Virus record (IMG/VR): IMGVR_UViG_3300037840_000088
Coordinates: 1 to 46,600 of that record
Direction: 5' to 3' (one strand)
Origin: a virus
Length of the DNA stretch: 46,600 nucleotides
Part shown: in pieces, positions 10,589 through 16,584 of the stretch
How the letters are laid out: each line of letters starts with the position of its first letter
Numbering within the stretch: the stretch's first letter is position 1
The notes under the pieces: model-generated
Told to the model about the DNA's origin: nothing
What the model saw: the letters and a program-made list of their open reading frames with translations, nothing else
Database searches by the model: none
Position numbers and translations under genes: made by a program

Positions 10589-10881
10589 AACGGGCTATCG
10601 AACTTGATCTTGATCCCCGCCCAGCCAGCACCTCGGCCGTGCTCGGGGTCATTCAGTTCGTAGGCAAACGCGCCGCCACCAGTCAGCGAGATACGGCAGT
10701 CGCCGTCCGCGTCGCAGGTAGGGTCTTGCCAGGGCTCGGCACAGCCGCCCAGCATAAGAACCAGCGCCGCGACGCAGCCGGCGATAATGATCGCGCAGAT
10801 CGCCGACGAGAGATACCGCACGCCGGGGTTGTCGCTCATGAACCAGGCGGTGATGCCAGGGTTCTTCTCGTCAGGCGACAT
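10585..10881 (-). CDS. Small single-pass membrane protein, lysis region
   Basis: 98 aa from ATG 10881, chosen because AGGA lies seven bases upstream; an in-frame start six codons earlier lacks a site. One strong transmembrane helix spans about residues 25-45 and ends LVLMLGGCAEPW, which resembles a lipobox although it is far from the N-terminus. The remaining 50 residues are Gly/Asp-rich with a Cys pair (PTCDADGDC), probably periplasmic. It overlaps the lipase gene at its 5' end and the glycosyltransferase start at its 3' end. A spanin subunit is possible from topology and neighbourhood but the periplasmic part is short. Otherwise unknown. Confidence 0.6.
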   Translation of the reverse strand: MSPDEKNPGITAWFMSDNPGVRYLSSAICAIIIAGCVAALVLMLGGCAEPWQDPTCDADGDCRISLTGGGAFAYELNDPEHGRGAGWAGIKIKFDSPL

Positions 10882-11548
10882 TGGACAGTCCTGCAGCATA
10901 GAGGCTCATGTGGTGGTAGGCAAAGAGCCCCCATTCATCGTGCGGCATTGGGGTGACGCGAACGTCTTTTGGCGCTTCGTCATCGATAAAGGGGGCGGGG
11001 GGCAGATCGGTCACATAGTCGTGACCGTGATCATCCATTGTTCGGTAGACAACTTCAAGCCAAGGCGCGCCATATGCGGCAAAACTCTCCATGCCGACGC
11101 GCGGGGAGGCAAACCGCGCCAGGTGATCTACTTTCTTGCCTACGCTAAGAAAATGTAGAGCGGCGAATATACGAGCACGCGCGGCACCAAGGGAATGTCC
11201 AATGACGAACAGCCGCTTCCATCGGTCCTGATTGGTCGTCAGCCAAGACCAGATCGCAAGCTCGGCCTGCTCCATCCCGAGGTAGAAGCCGGCGTGAACG
11301 ATCCCGAGCTGCGGATGTGCGACCGGCTTGAAGGGCAGCGCCAGGAAGTCGCGTTCCCAGTCTTCCACGCCCCCGCCTGTCATTGGCGAGCGGGAGCCGA
11401 CGAAGATCACGACTGCGGTGTCGTCGACCAGCTTGATGCCGCAGTCGACGCCGCCGGGCTCCGCGTGCCAGTCCCAAGCGAACGGCGTGCCGTCGTACTC
11501 GTAGGCGCCGAGCTGGAGGCGGGCAAGCTGGAGATCGTTCGGGATCAT
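10871..11548 (-). CDS. Class 3 lipase / alpha-beta hydrolase
   Basis: 225 aa, ATG 11548 overlapping the stop of the upstream 38-aa lipoprotein gene (ATGA), which decides the start against longer in-frame options. The fold of Lipase_3 proteins is recognisable: an oxyanion-side strand (AVVIFVGSRSP), HAGFYLGM, then the nucleophile elbow VIGHSLGAARA with Ser119, a late Asp181 in VTDLPPAPF, and a C-terminal His (His212 or 213) in AYHHMSLY, giving a complete Ser-Asp-His triad. There is no signal peptide. The gene sits in the lysis/accessory operon, so hydrolysis of host membrane lipids during lysis is plausible; an ester of another kind, such as a surface-polymer acyl group, is the alternative. Confidence 0.8.
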   Translation of the reverse strand: MIPNDLQLARLQLGAYEYDGTPFAWDWHAEPGGVDCGIKLVDDTAVVIFVGSRSPMTGGGVEDWERDFLALPFKPVAHPQLGIVHAGFYLGMEQAELAIWSWLTTNQDRWKRLFVIGHSLGAARARIFAALHFLSVGKKVDHLARFASPRVGMESFAAYGAPWLEVVYRTMDDHGHDYVTDLPPAPFIDDEAPKDVRVTPMPHDEWGLFAYHHMSLYAAGLSNVA

Positions 11549-11661
11549 GGGCAGACCCATCCGTATCCGACGTAGTAGACGCAGCCACGGCATTCGGGGC
11601 GGTTAGAACCCCAGGAGCACATGACCCCAAGGATCAGCCCAGCCATCACAAACCGTCTCAT
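11545..11661 (-). CDS. Small cysteine-rich lipoprotein candidate (38 aa)
   Basis: 38 aa, very well supported start: AGGAGG four bases before ATG 11661, and a TGA that overlaps the lipase ATG. The N-terminus reads as a lipoprotein signal (MRRF, then a hydrophobic run ending LGVMCSWG, probable lipidated Cys15). The mature part of about 24 residues carries three more cysteines and several aromatics. Tight coupling to the lipase suggests joint expression in lysis or envelope modification. Too short for most gene finders. No family recognised; an outer-membrane spanin subunit is conceivable but the mature chain is very short. Confidence 0.65.
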   Translation of the reverse strand: MRRFVMAGLILGVMCSWGSNRPECRGCVYYVGYGWVCP

Positions 11662-11682
11662 GCTACCTCCTGGAAAAGGGCC

Positions 11683-11719
11683 GGGGAACTTTCATCCCCT
11701 TGCTGCTCTCTAGGAGCAG
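11683..11719 (-). promoter_or_regulatory. Two leader hairpins with a nine-codon leader ORF
   Basis: Between the stop of the lipoprotein gene (11747) and the start at 11661 the leftward transcript can form two small stems: CTGCTC/GAGCAG (11703-11708 with 11714-11719) and GGGGA/TCCCC (11683-11687 with 11695-11699). The second contains an ATG preceded by AAGG, opening a nine-codon frame that ends in the TAG next to the AGGAGG of the 38-aa gene. A comparable arrangement lies before the polymerase gene at 18639-18695. Could be an attenuator or weak terminator; no U-tract. Confidence 0.35.
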
Positions 11720-11746
11720 TCACACGCGCCGGTCGCTCGGTTCTCG

Positions 11747-12340
11747 TTAGAGCCCTACTGGCGCCAGCATGGCCGCGGGACCGGCAGCAGCGGCGATAGG
11801 GGCGGCAAGCACGGGAACGATCTGGCCAAGCTGGCTCTGCACGTCGAGGCCCATGTTGACCGCGACCGAGGCGCAGGCGCCGAGCAGCATCCGCTTTTCG
11901 TCATTGTAGAACTTCGAGCCTGGCTGGATCGAGCCACTGACCGCGGCCAGTGTGATCGCGCCGGCCGTCGCAGTGTGCGCGGCGCCGATGATCGCGATGG
12001 CGTCCTTCTTGACGGCGAGCACACCGTTGTTGATGCAGCTCGCGAGTGGCGCGTTCAAGGGTTGGCCGGTGCTCGGCACAACCACCATCACGGCGTTCGC
12101 CGCGTTGATGAGATCGGGCTCGCTGGCGTTGAGAATGCCAGTCAGGTCAGTCAGGAATACATCGGCGCCCTTCTGGACGAGGGCGTTCCCCTTGTTGATG
12201 ACGCCTGGCAGAACCTCGTTGCCCGCCGCCGGGGTGCCAGGGGTTGTGGCTGGTGGGGTCGAGCCGTTACAAGCCGCCAGCGACAACGCCGCGGCGAACA
12301 TGAGGGCATGGCCAGCACGGATAATTGCTTTGTCAAACAT
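11747..12340 (-). CDS. Phage-encoded lipoprotein (197 aa)
   Basis: 197 aa from ATG 12340. The N-terminus is a lipoprotein signal peptide with lipobox LAAC at Cys24 followed by a Thr/Pro-rich linker (about residues 25-42). The body alternates Ala-rich helices, and the C-terminus (about 165-197) is strongly hydrophobic and Ala-rich, possibly a second membrane anchor. It would be lipidated and placed in the inner or outer membrane. The start overlaps the end of the holin-like gene by eight bases. Roles of phage lipoproteins in this setting include outer-membrane spanin subunits and superinfection exclusion; I cannot decide between them. Confidence 0.65.
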   Translation of the reverse strand: MFDKAIIRAGHALMFAAALSLAACNGSTPPATTPGTPAAGNEVLPGVINKGNALVQKGADVFLTDLTGILNASEPDLINAANAVMVVVPSTGQPLNAPLASCINNGVLAVKKDAIAIIGAAHTATAGAITLAAVSGSIQPGSKFYNDEKRMLLGACASVAVNMGLDVQSQLGQIVPVLAAPIAAAAGPAAMLAPVGL

Positions 12341-12566
12341 GGGGGTCTCCGGGTTGTGCCGGGATTTCCGGCAGTGGAACAGGCGCAGGCGGGTTGGTGC
12401 CGTCGCCGGACGGCATCCAGAAGGCGAACAGCGTGGTCAGAATGCCATCGATCGCACCGCCGAGCACGCCGTCGATGTGCCACCCATACGCGCCAGCGGC
12501 GTAGAGAAGGCAGACGGTCACATAGCTGGCGAAAAGGCCAGCGCTGACCTTGGGGTGAATTACCAT
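12333..12566 (-). CDS. Holin candidate (77 aa, two membrane segments)
   Basis: 77 aa from ATG 12566, which overlaps the endolysin stop (ATGGTAA). Two hydrophobic helices are visible at about residues 8-27 and 33-51 separated by a short turn, followed by a proline-rich hydrophilic tail (PAPVPLPEIPAQP). Small two-helix proteins translated directly after the endolysin are typical class II holins, which form lesions in the inner membrane and time lysis. The longer in-frame extension upstream lies inside the endolysin gene and is not real. Another membrane protein at 13445-13807 is a competing holin candidate. Confidence 0.6.
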   Translation of the reverse strand: MVIHPKVSAGLFASYVTVCLLYAAGAYGWHIDGVLGGAIDGILTTLFAFWMPSGDGTNPPAPVPLPEIPAQPGDPHV

Positions 12567-13366
12567 CCGCCGGCCGCCGCCAGGTCGCGGCACACGTCGG
12601 GGTCGACTTGCCAGCCGAAATCCCACGGGTCTGCCGGCAAGGACTGCTTGATGTCCCAGTCGGTGAACCCCGCGCTGCCGCCCCAACCGCCCGCGCAGGC
12701 GAGCCACCGCAGCGAGATCAGGCCAGCGGCTTTCAACTCGGTGAGAGCCAGCCCATCGGCATAGGCGCCGATCTTGAATTTACCCGCAACCGTTTGCTCG
12801 ATCGCATGGAAGTACACCTGGACGCCTTCCATCGTATCACGCTCAGCGTCGAAGTCGACGGCGAAGTAGAGACCGCTGCCTTCCGCCTGGCCGATCTCCG
12901 CGGCGAGCTTCAGCGCCTCGGTAGCGTGCTTGACGCCATTTTCCTCGGTGAAAGCCTCGGGCTCATCGCCATTGGCCTCCCACACGGAGAACCGGCTGTT
13001 CGGGCCGAGCGCCGCCTTCACGGCGTCCGCTTCCTGCTCGGTCCAGTTCTTGCCTGGGTTGTAGCTCAAGTAGCGGATCACGAACCCCTTGCCGCCGTGG
13101 CTCGCAGTAAACTTGCGCAGCGCGCCGCCGATCAGCACCGATTGCGCGGCGTCGAACCCTTGGGTCAACGGCTCGACGGGATGGCCCGCCTCGGCATCGG
13201 CGACCATCTGGTTCCAGGCTTTGCGGGTATTCGGGCCGGCGATCCCGTCCGGGTCGAGCCCGAAGGCTTCCTGGAAGACCAGCACGTCGGCCGGCGTATC
13301 GAGCGAATAGGGATGGGGCGGCGCGGCCGGCGTATCGTCGACGACATCGGTCATTGGGTCAGACAC
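12560..13366 (-). CDS. Endolysin: peptidoglycan-binding-like N-domain plus DUF1906 glycoside-hydrolase-like domain
   Basis: 268 aa, GTG 13366 with GGAGG eight bases upstream; the GTG overlaps the TAG of the preceding 30-aa gene. Residues about 25-60 resemble a peptidoglycan-binding helical domain (VLVFQEAFGLDPDG, GPNTRKAWNQM). From residue 68 the chain follows the DUF1906/Rv2525c-like TIM-barrel pattern related to GH25 muramidases: GFDAAQSV, FVIRYLS, VWEANGD, GSGLYFAVDFDAE with acidic residues at the barrel mouth, KIGAYADG. The role is cleavage of peptidoglycan at the end of infection. No signal peptide or anchor is seen, so export would depend on a holin. The neighbouring membrane proteins support a lysis cassette. 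Confidence 0.8.
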   Translation of the reverse strand: MSDPMTDVVDDTPAAPPHPYSLDTPADVLVFQEAFGLDPDGIAGPNTRKAWNQMVADAEAGHPVEPLTQGFDAAQSVLIGGALRKFTASHGGKGFVIRYLSYNPGKNWTEQEADAVKAALGPNSRFSVWEANGDEPEAFTEENGVKHATEALKLAAEIGQAEGSGLYFAVDFDAERDTMEGVQVYFHAIEQTVAGKFKIGAYADGLALTELKAAGLISLRWLACAGGWGGSAGFTDWDIKQSLPADPWDFGWQVDPDVCRDLAAAGGW

Positions 13367-13458
13367 TACTTCATCCTCCAGAGAATGACGATCAGGATAA
13401 TGCCAGCAAACATCAAACCGAAGCTGATGTCAACAACTAAATTTTTAGCGAGGCTCAT
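13366..13458 (-). CDS. 30-aa single-pass membrane protein before the endolysin
   Basis: 30 aa: ATG 13458 lies within the end of the upstream membrane-protein gene, and the stop overlaps the endolysin GTG by one base (TAGTG), so it is translationally coupled on both sides. Nearly all of it is one transmembrane helix (FGLMFAGIILIVILW) with a basic C-terminal end (RMK). It could be a pinholin-like or antiholin peptide controlling lysis. It is below the length cut-off of common gene callers. Function is inferred from place and topology only. Confidence 0.55.
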   Translation of the reverse strand: MSLAKNLVVDISFGLMFAGIILIVILWRMK

Positions 13459-13807
13459 GCTTCGCGACTTCGGCCACCGCGGCCACCGCTGCAACCGCGG
13501 CTACCTGAGCCACATCGGCGACCTTGGCCACGTCGGCGGTCGGCGCGACAGCGGCGGGCGGCACATTGATAATCATGGCGGGCGGCGGGTTCTCAAGACG
13601 AGCCAAGTTTTCTCGTTCCTTTACGCGCTGTGCGCGCTGCTTGGCAAGGCGCTCCGTGCGCCAGGTGACGATCTCGATGGTGTACCAGATGCAGGCCAGT
13701 ACACCGGCTATTGTGGCAACGAAGACGGGAAATACCTGCAAGGTGCTCCCCACGGCTAGGACGAGGGCGCCGGCATCGGTGGTCGTAGCTGCACCTCTCG
13801 CGGACAT
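13445..13807 (-). CDS. Membrane protein with Ala/Val-rich tail; holin or i-spanin candidate
   Basis: 120 aa from ATG 13807; an in-frame GTG at 13840 would add 11 residues and neither start has a well-spaced site (GAAGGA abuts the ATG). Residues about 15-48 form one long or two short hydrophobic helices, followed by a basic/charged coiled-coil-like helix (about 50-70, Arg/Lys/Glu-rich), a Pro-rich hinge, and an unusual heptad-like Ala-Val repeat tail (VAKVADVAQVAAVAAVAAVA). An N-terminal anchor plus charged helix is the topology of T7-type holins and of inner-membrane spanins. The upstream gene stops four bases before. Confidence 0.55.
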   Translation of the reverse strand: MSARGAATTTDAGALVLAVGSTLQVFPVFVATIAGVLACIWYTIEIVTWRTERLAKQRAQRVKERENLARLENPPPAMIINVPPAAVAPTADVAKVADVAQVAAVAAVAAVAEVAKHEPR

Positions 13808-13811
13808 TCCT

Positions 13812-14255
13812 TCAATGTGGGCTGTCAACGTGATTATCACAAGTCTGCGCTACGAGGCATTGCTCGTGCTTAGCACAATCAAGCGGAGACGGGCATTTGT
13901 GAAACATCCATTGACAGACCCTCGGATGTTCGACCTCGTTCAAAACATCTGGATAATCCTGCCGCCGCTGTTCTTCCAACTCGATCTGCAGCATTGCCAG
14001 AGCCCGCCATGCGACCTTCGCCGAATGAAGAAGGCCGTCCGTGTCGACAGTGCCTCGGTCGATCATATGGCGCAGGATGCAATCGGCGTGATCGGTGCTC
14101 AGGTCCTTCGACCAGTGCATCGGCTGGCCAGGATTGTGCTGCTCGTTCCCGACGCCGGACACTCGTGCCACCTCCGCCAGGGCCAGCGGGAAGTAGTCGA
14201 GTACGCCGCGGGCGATCGGCATCGCCTTGCGCTGCGCCTTGTCATCAGTGAGCAT
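13812..14255 (-). CDS. dATP/dGTP pyrophosphohydrolase-like protein (DUF5664, MazZ-related)
   Basis: 147 aa from ATG 14255 with GGAGG nine bases upstream; an eight-residue extension is less likely. Residues about 10-95 match the DUF5664 pattern: LALAEVARVSGVGNEQH in place of the family's LARVxxxGAxKY, then MHWSKDL, then HADCILRHM with His56, Asp58 and His63, then GLLHSAKVAWRALAML with His77. Family proteins are all-alpha MazG-like enzymes that hydrolyse dATP or dGTP to the monophosphate; in Z-genome phages MazZ lowers dGTP in this way. The C-terminal 40 residues contain four cysteines of unknown role. The neighbour is a deoxyribosyltransferase-like gene, suggesting nucleotide-pool editing. Confidence 0.7.
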   Translation of the reverse strand: MLTDDKAQRKAMPIARGVLDYFPLALAEVARVSGVGNEQHNPGQPMHWSKDLSTDHADCILRHMIDRGTVDTDGLLHSAKVAWRALAMLQIELEEQRRQDYPDVLNEVEHPRVCQWMFHKCPSPLDCAKHEQCLVAQTCDNHVDSPH

Positions 14256-14706
14256 GGCAGTACACCTCCAGGATGCCAATGATGAGATCGGCTGCGTCGT
14301 CGAGGGTTGGTAACAGCCAGTCGGCCGTCTCGATCACCGGATGCTTGAGCAACCGCACATCCTGGCAGACAACAGCGACCGGCTTATGATTACCCTGCGC
14401 GACGCCCAGTTCCCATATCGTGCCGACCGACGGAATGCGACGATCATCCCCGATTGGGAAGTAGGCCACCGTCATATCGGTGTGCTGGATGTCGAAGATG
14501 TTCTTCGCGCGGATCGCGTTAGGGACGCCGAACTTCGGATCGGTGTAGCCAACGCTGTAGCGCTCGCCGATCAACGGCTCACAACGCAGCGGGCTGACGC
14601 CGATGATGCCGTGCGGGTACAGCCGGCCGATCATACCCTGGCGCCAATCGTTCGCCTCGGCTTTGTTGCAGCCCATGATCGGGCCGGCGAGATAAACGCT
14701 TCTCAT
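14245..14706 (-). CDS. Nucleoside 2-deoxyribosyltransferase-like protein (or DUF4406)
   Basis: 153 aa, ATG 14706 overlapping the upstream stop (ATGA) with GAGG eight bases before. The start MRSVYLAGPIMG and the later TDMTVAYFPIGDD and SVGTIWELGVAQG are the three characteristic blocks of the nucleoside 2-deoxyribosyltransferase superfamily, with the Glu in WELG as the probable catalytic residue. These enzymes exchange or remove the base of deoxynucleosides or deoxynucleotides. DUF4406 proteins share the fold and lack proven activity, so the substrate is open. The overlap with the MazZ-like gene downstream suggests joint action on dNTP pools. Confidence 0.7.
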   Translation of the reverse strand: MRSVYLAGPIMGCNKAEANDWRQGMIGRLYPHGIIGVSPLRCEPLIGERYSVGYTDPKFGVPNAIRAKNIFDIQHTDMTVAYFPIGDDRRIPSVGTIWELGVAQGNHKPVAVVCQDVRLLKHPVIETADWLLPTLDDAADLIIGILEVYCHAH

Positions 14707-15875
14707 TCAAACATCCTCGGATTGACAGTGCGGCGTTCAACCTCGCCGTACTCGTTGTGGTAGACGATCGCCTTCATGCTGCGGATCGGCCGGTAGCCAA
14801 GCTGGTGCGCGTAGGCGTCGGCCGGCGCCAGGATAGCGTGGGTCTCTACCGTGCAGCCGAGCTGGGTTGACAGCTCGTCGTGGTGCCGGTGGCCGGTGTG
14901 CCAATAGCGGTACTCCGTCTCGCCCCAGTCCTTCGCCTGGTCTTGTGCCATGACGCCGCCGAGCTTGTCAACTTTCACGGTATGCCCGTGGTGGGTGCCA
15001 AGCAGAACCTTGCCGAAGCGGTAGTAGTGGAAGAAAGCCGGGCTCGTGTCGATCGTGACCCGCGGCTCCTCGCCGTAGAAAAAGTTCAGGTGCTCGGCGA
15101 GGTGGACCGCGGCAGCAGTGTCGTGGTTGCCGATCTCGACGATGACGTGAACCTTTTGATGACGTTCGAGCGCAGCGTCGATGAGCCGATGCAGAGCCCG
15201 CATGGCTGCCCGTACCATTTTCGGGAACCGGGTATCAGTATCGAGGAGGTTCCGGTTCTCCGGTGTAAGCGCCTTCCAGCCGTCATAATGTAGATAATCT
15301 CCGAGGGCCGCGATGATCGCTGTTGAAGATCGCGGCGACCGGCGGATAAGTTCGTCGCCGGCTTGAGCCAAAAGGGCCTCCGCAATTTCCACATCGTACG
15401 AGGCACCGACTTCTGGGCGCCAGGCCAACATACCAAAGTGGTGGTCCCCGATCGGGTATAGGGTGAGAAGGTTATCGAGTTGCTCACCGGAGTAATCCAT
15501 CGTTGCTGCGGGGTAGGGGTAGCAGCCGTCCTTGAGCCCCTCGGTGATGGCGCGCGCCCACACATCGAACGCTTGCGCCTCGGGTGCCTGAACGTGCCAG
15601 GTCTGGATGACCTTGCCTTGGCTGTCGACCAGCGTCGATTTGCGACGGTACACGCTGTCGGGCAGCGGCACGAAGTCCTTCCGCTCTGGCACGAATGTTT
15701 CGTATTTGACTTCGCCATCCTTAGTGGTGAATTTGGCGGTTTGCCAGCCCTCTCGGTACTTGGCCAGCGTCGAGTGATGCAATCCAAGGTCACGCGCGAT
15801 CGAGCGATTGCTCTGACCCGCCGCGATCTTCCCGCGGATCAACTCGATTGTCTCGTCAGTCAGCTTGTCGGCCAT
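14703..15875 (-). CDS. Calcineurin-like metallophosphoesterase with N-terminal helix-turn-helix
   Basis: 390 aa from ATG 15875; a longer frame starts upstream but the residues before MADKL are out of character. Residues 5-45 form a resolvase-type helix-turn-helix (SNRSIARDLGLHHSTLAKYR). The phosphoesterase domain follows from about residue 138 with all metal motifs: GDHHFG (Asp144, His146), LGDYLH (Asp193), EIGNHD (Asn250, His251), GTHHGH (His296, His298) and TGHRHH (His329, His331). This is the Mre11/SbcD-like superfamily, so a nuclease acting on DNA ends is plausible; cyclic-nucleotide or protein phosphatase activity is the alternative. The location next to the resolvase-like nuclease and polymerase supports a role in phage DNA processing. 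Confidence 0.75.
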   Translation of the reverse strand: MADKLTDETIELIRGKIAAGQSNRSIARDLGLHHSTLAKYREGWQTAKFTTKDGEVKYETFVPERKDFVPLPDSVYRRKSTLVDSQGKVIQTWHVQAPEAQAFDVWARAITEGLKDGCYPYPAATMDYSGEQLDNLLTLYPIGDHHFGMLAWRPEVGASYDVEIAEALLAQAGDELIRRSPRSSTAIIAALGDYLHYDGWKALTPENRNLLDTDTRFPKMVRAAMRALHRLIDAALERHQKVHVIVEIGNHDTAAAVHLAEHLNFFYGEEPRVTIDTSPAFFHYYRFGKVLLGTHHGHTVKVDKLGGVMAQDQAKDWGETEYRYWHTGHRHHDELSTQLGCTVETHAILAPADAYAHQLGYRPIRSMKAIVYHNEYGEVERRTVNPRMFE

Positions 15876-15892
15876 ATCACACCACGTCGAAG

Positions 15893-16216
15893 TTAGCGGA
15901 ACGCCTGGAGTTCTCGCCAAATGAGGAGGAAATCTTCGGCACGGAGAACGACAAGCCATTCTTTTCGAGAAGCTCGGTGGAAGACAACTGGCGTATCATC
16001 TGGGCCGCTGTCATTGCACGCTTGGTCCATCGCAGCATATACTCGCAATGCTTCCGTGCGTTTGCATTCGATGTGGAGGCCGGGAACCCCGACAACATCC
16101 GGGCTGCCTGGTGAGCCCGAGTATTGAACACCGCGACGACATTCGCTTCCAAAACTATCGCGTAGGTATCCAGCAAGCTCAAGCTCACCGCGCTTTCCCT
16201 TCTGCTTCGAGTTCAC
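15893..16216 (-). CDS. PD-(D/E)XK nuclease, Holliday-junction-resolvase-like
   Basis: 107 aa from GTG 16216, which overlaps the upstream TGA (GTGA). Start reads MNSKQKGKRGELELAGYL with the N-terminal Glu helix of the fold, followed by GSPDVVGVPGLHIECKR, the Asp...Glu-x-Lys core of the PD-(D/E)XK superfamily, and a C-terminal helix-strand unit. Small nucleases of this kind sit beside family A polymerases in many phages and are annotated as Hjc-like or VRR-NUC-like resolvases that trim branched DNA before packaging. A longer version of the frame starting at 16369 is a shadow of the upstream gene. Confidence 0.75.
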   Translation of the reverse strand: MNSKQKGKRGELELAGYLRDSFGSECRRGVQYSGSPGSPDVVGVPGLHIECKRTEALRVYAAMDQACNDSGPDDTPVVFHRASRKEWLVVLRAEDFLLIWRELQAFR

Positions 16217-16584
16217 GGCTTGATGATCTCGCCGGTGTCGATGTCTTCGTAAGGCGCCTGCTTGGTGCGCACATGCGACTTGATGAAGTAGCGGACCTTC
16301 GGCGTCGAGGTGAAGTCCTTGGTCACGAACTCGGTCGGCCCATAGGGGAAAACGCCCATCTCTCGGCACATGTCGTTGAAGGCCAAGGTCGCCTGCGTGA
16401 CGAACCGCTGCCGCACCTCGGCGCGAATGAGCTGATCGGTCTGCACAAATTGCAGCGGAGACATCGCCTTGCCGCGTTCGATCGCCCGATCACGGGCAAA
16501 GGTCGGCGGCACCAGCACCAGCGGGATTTCGATTTCCAACCCTGGCGCTCGGATGCCGCAGACTTCGATGGGCTCGACGATCAT
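16213..16584 (-). CDS. Conserved-looking hypothetical protein of the replication operon
   Basis: 123 aa, ATG 16584 overlapping the polymerase stop (ATGA), stop overlapping the nuclease start (GTGA). No membrane segment, no signal, no motif I recognise. It begins with a beta-rich section (residues 1-27), a helical centre (about 30-78) and a basic C-terminal third. The double four-base overlap between polymerase and resolvase-like nuclease shows it is translated with them, so a polymerase accessory or DNA-binding role is likely but unproven. Confidence 0.65.
   Translation of the reverse strand: MIVEPIEVCGIRAPGLEIEIPLVLVPPTFARDRAIERGKAMSPLQFVQTDQLIRAEVRQRFVTQATLAFNDMCREMGVFPYGPTEFVTKDFTSTPKVRYFIKSHVRTKQAPYEDIDTGEIIKP

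Noticed and set aside
15877-16188. Leftward 103-aa frame
   Set aside because: Overlaps the PD-(D/E)XK nuclease almost completely; the nuclease frame has a recognisable active site and GTGA coupling.
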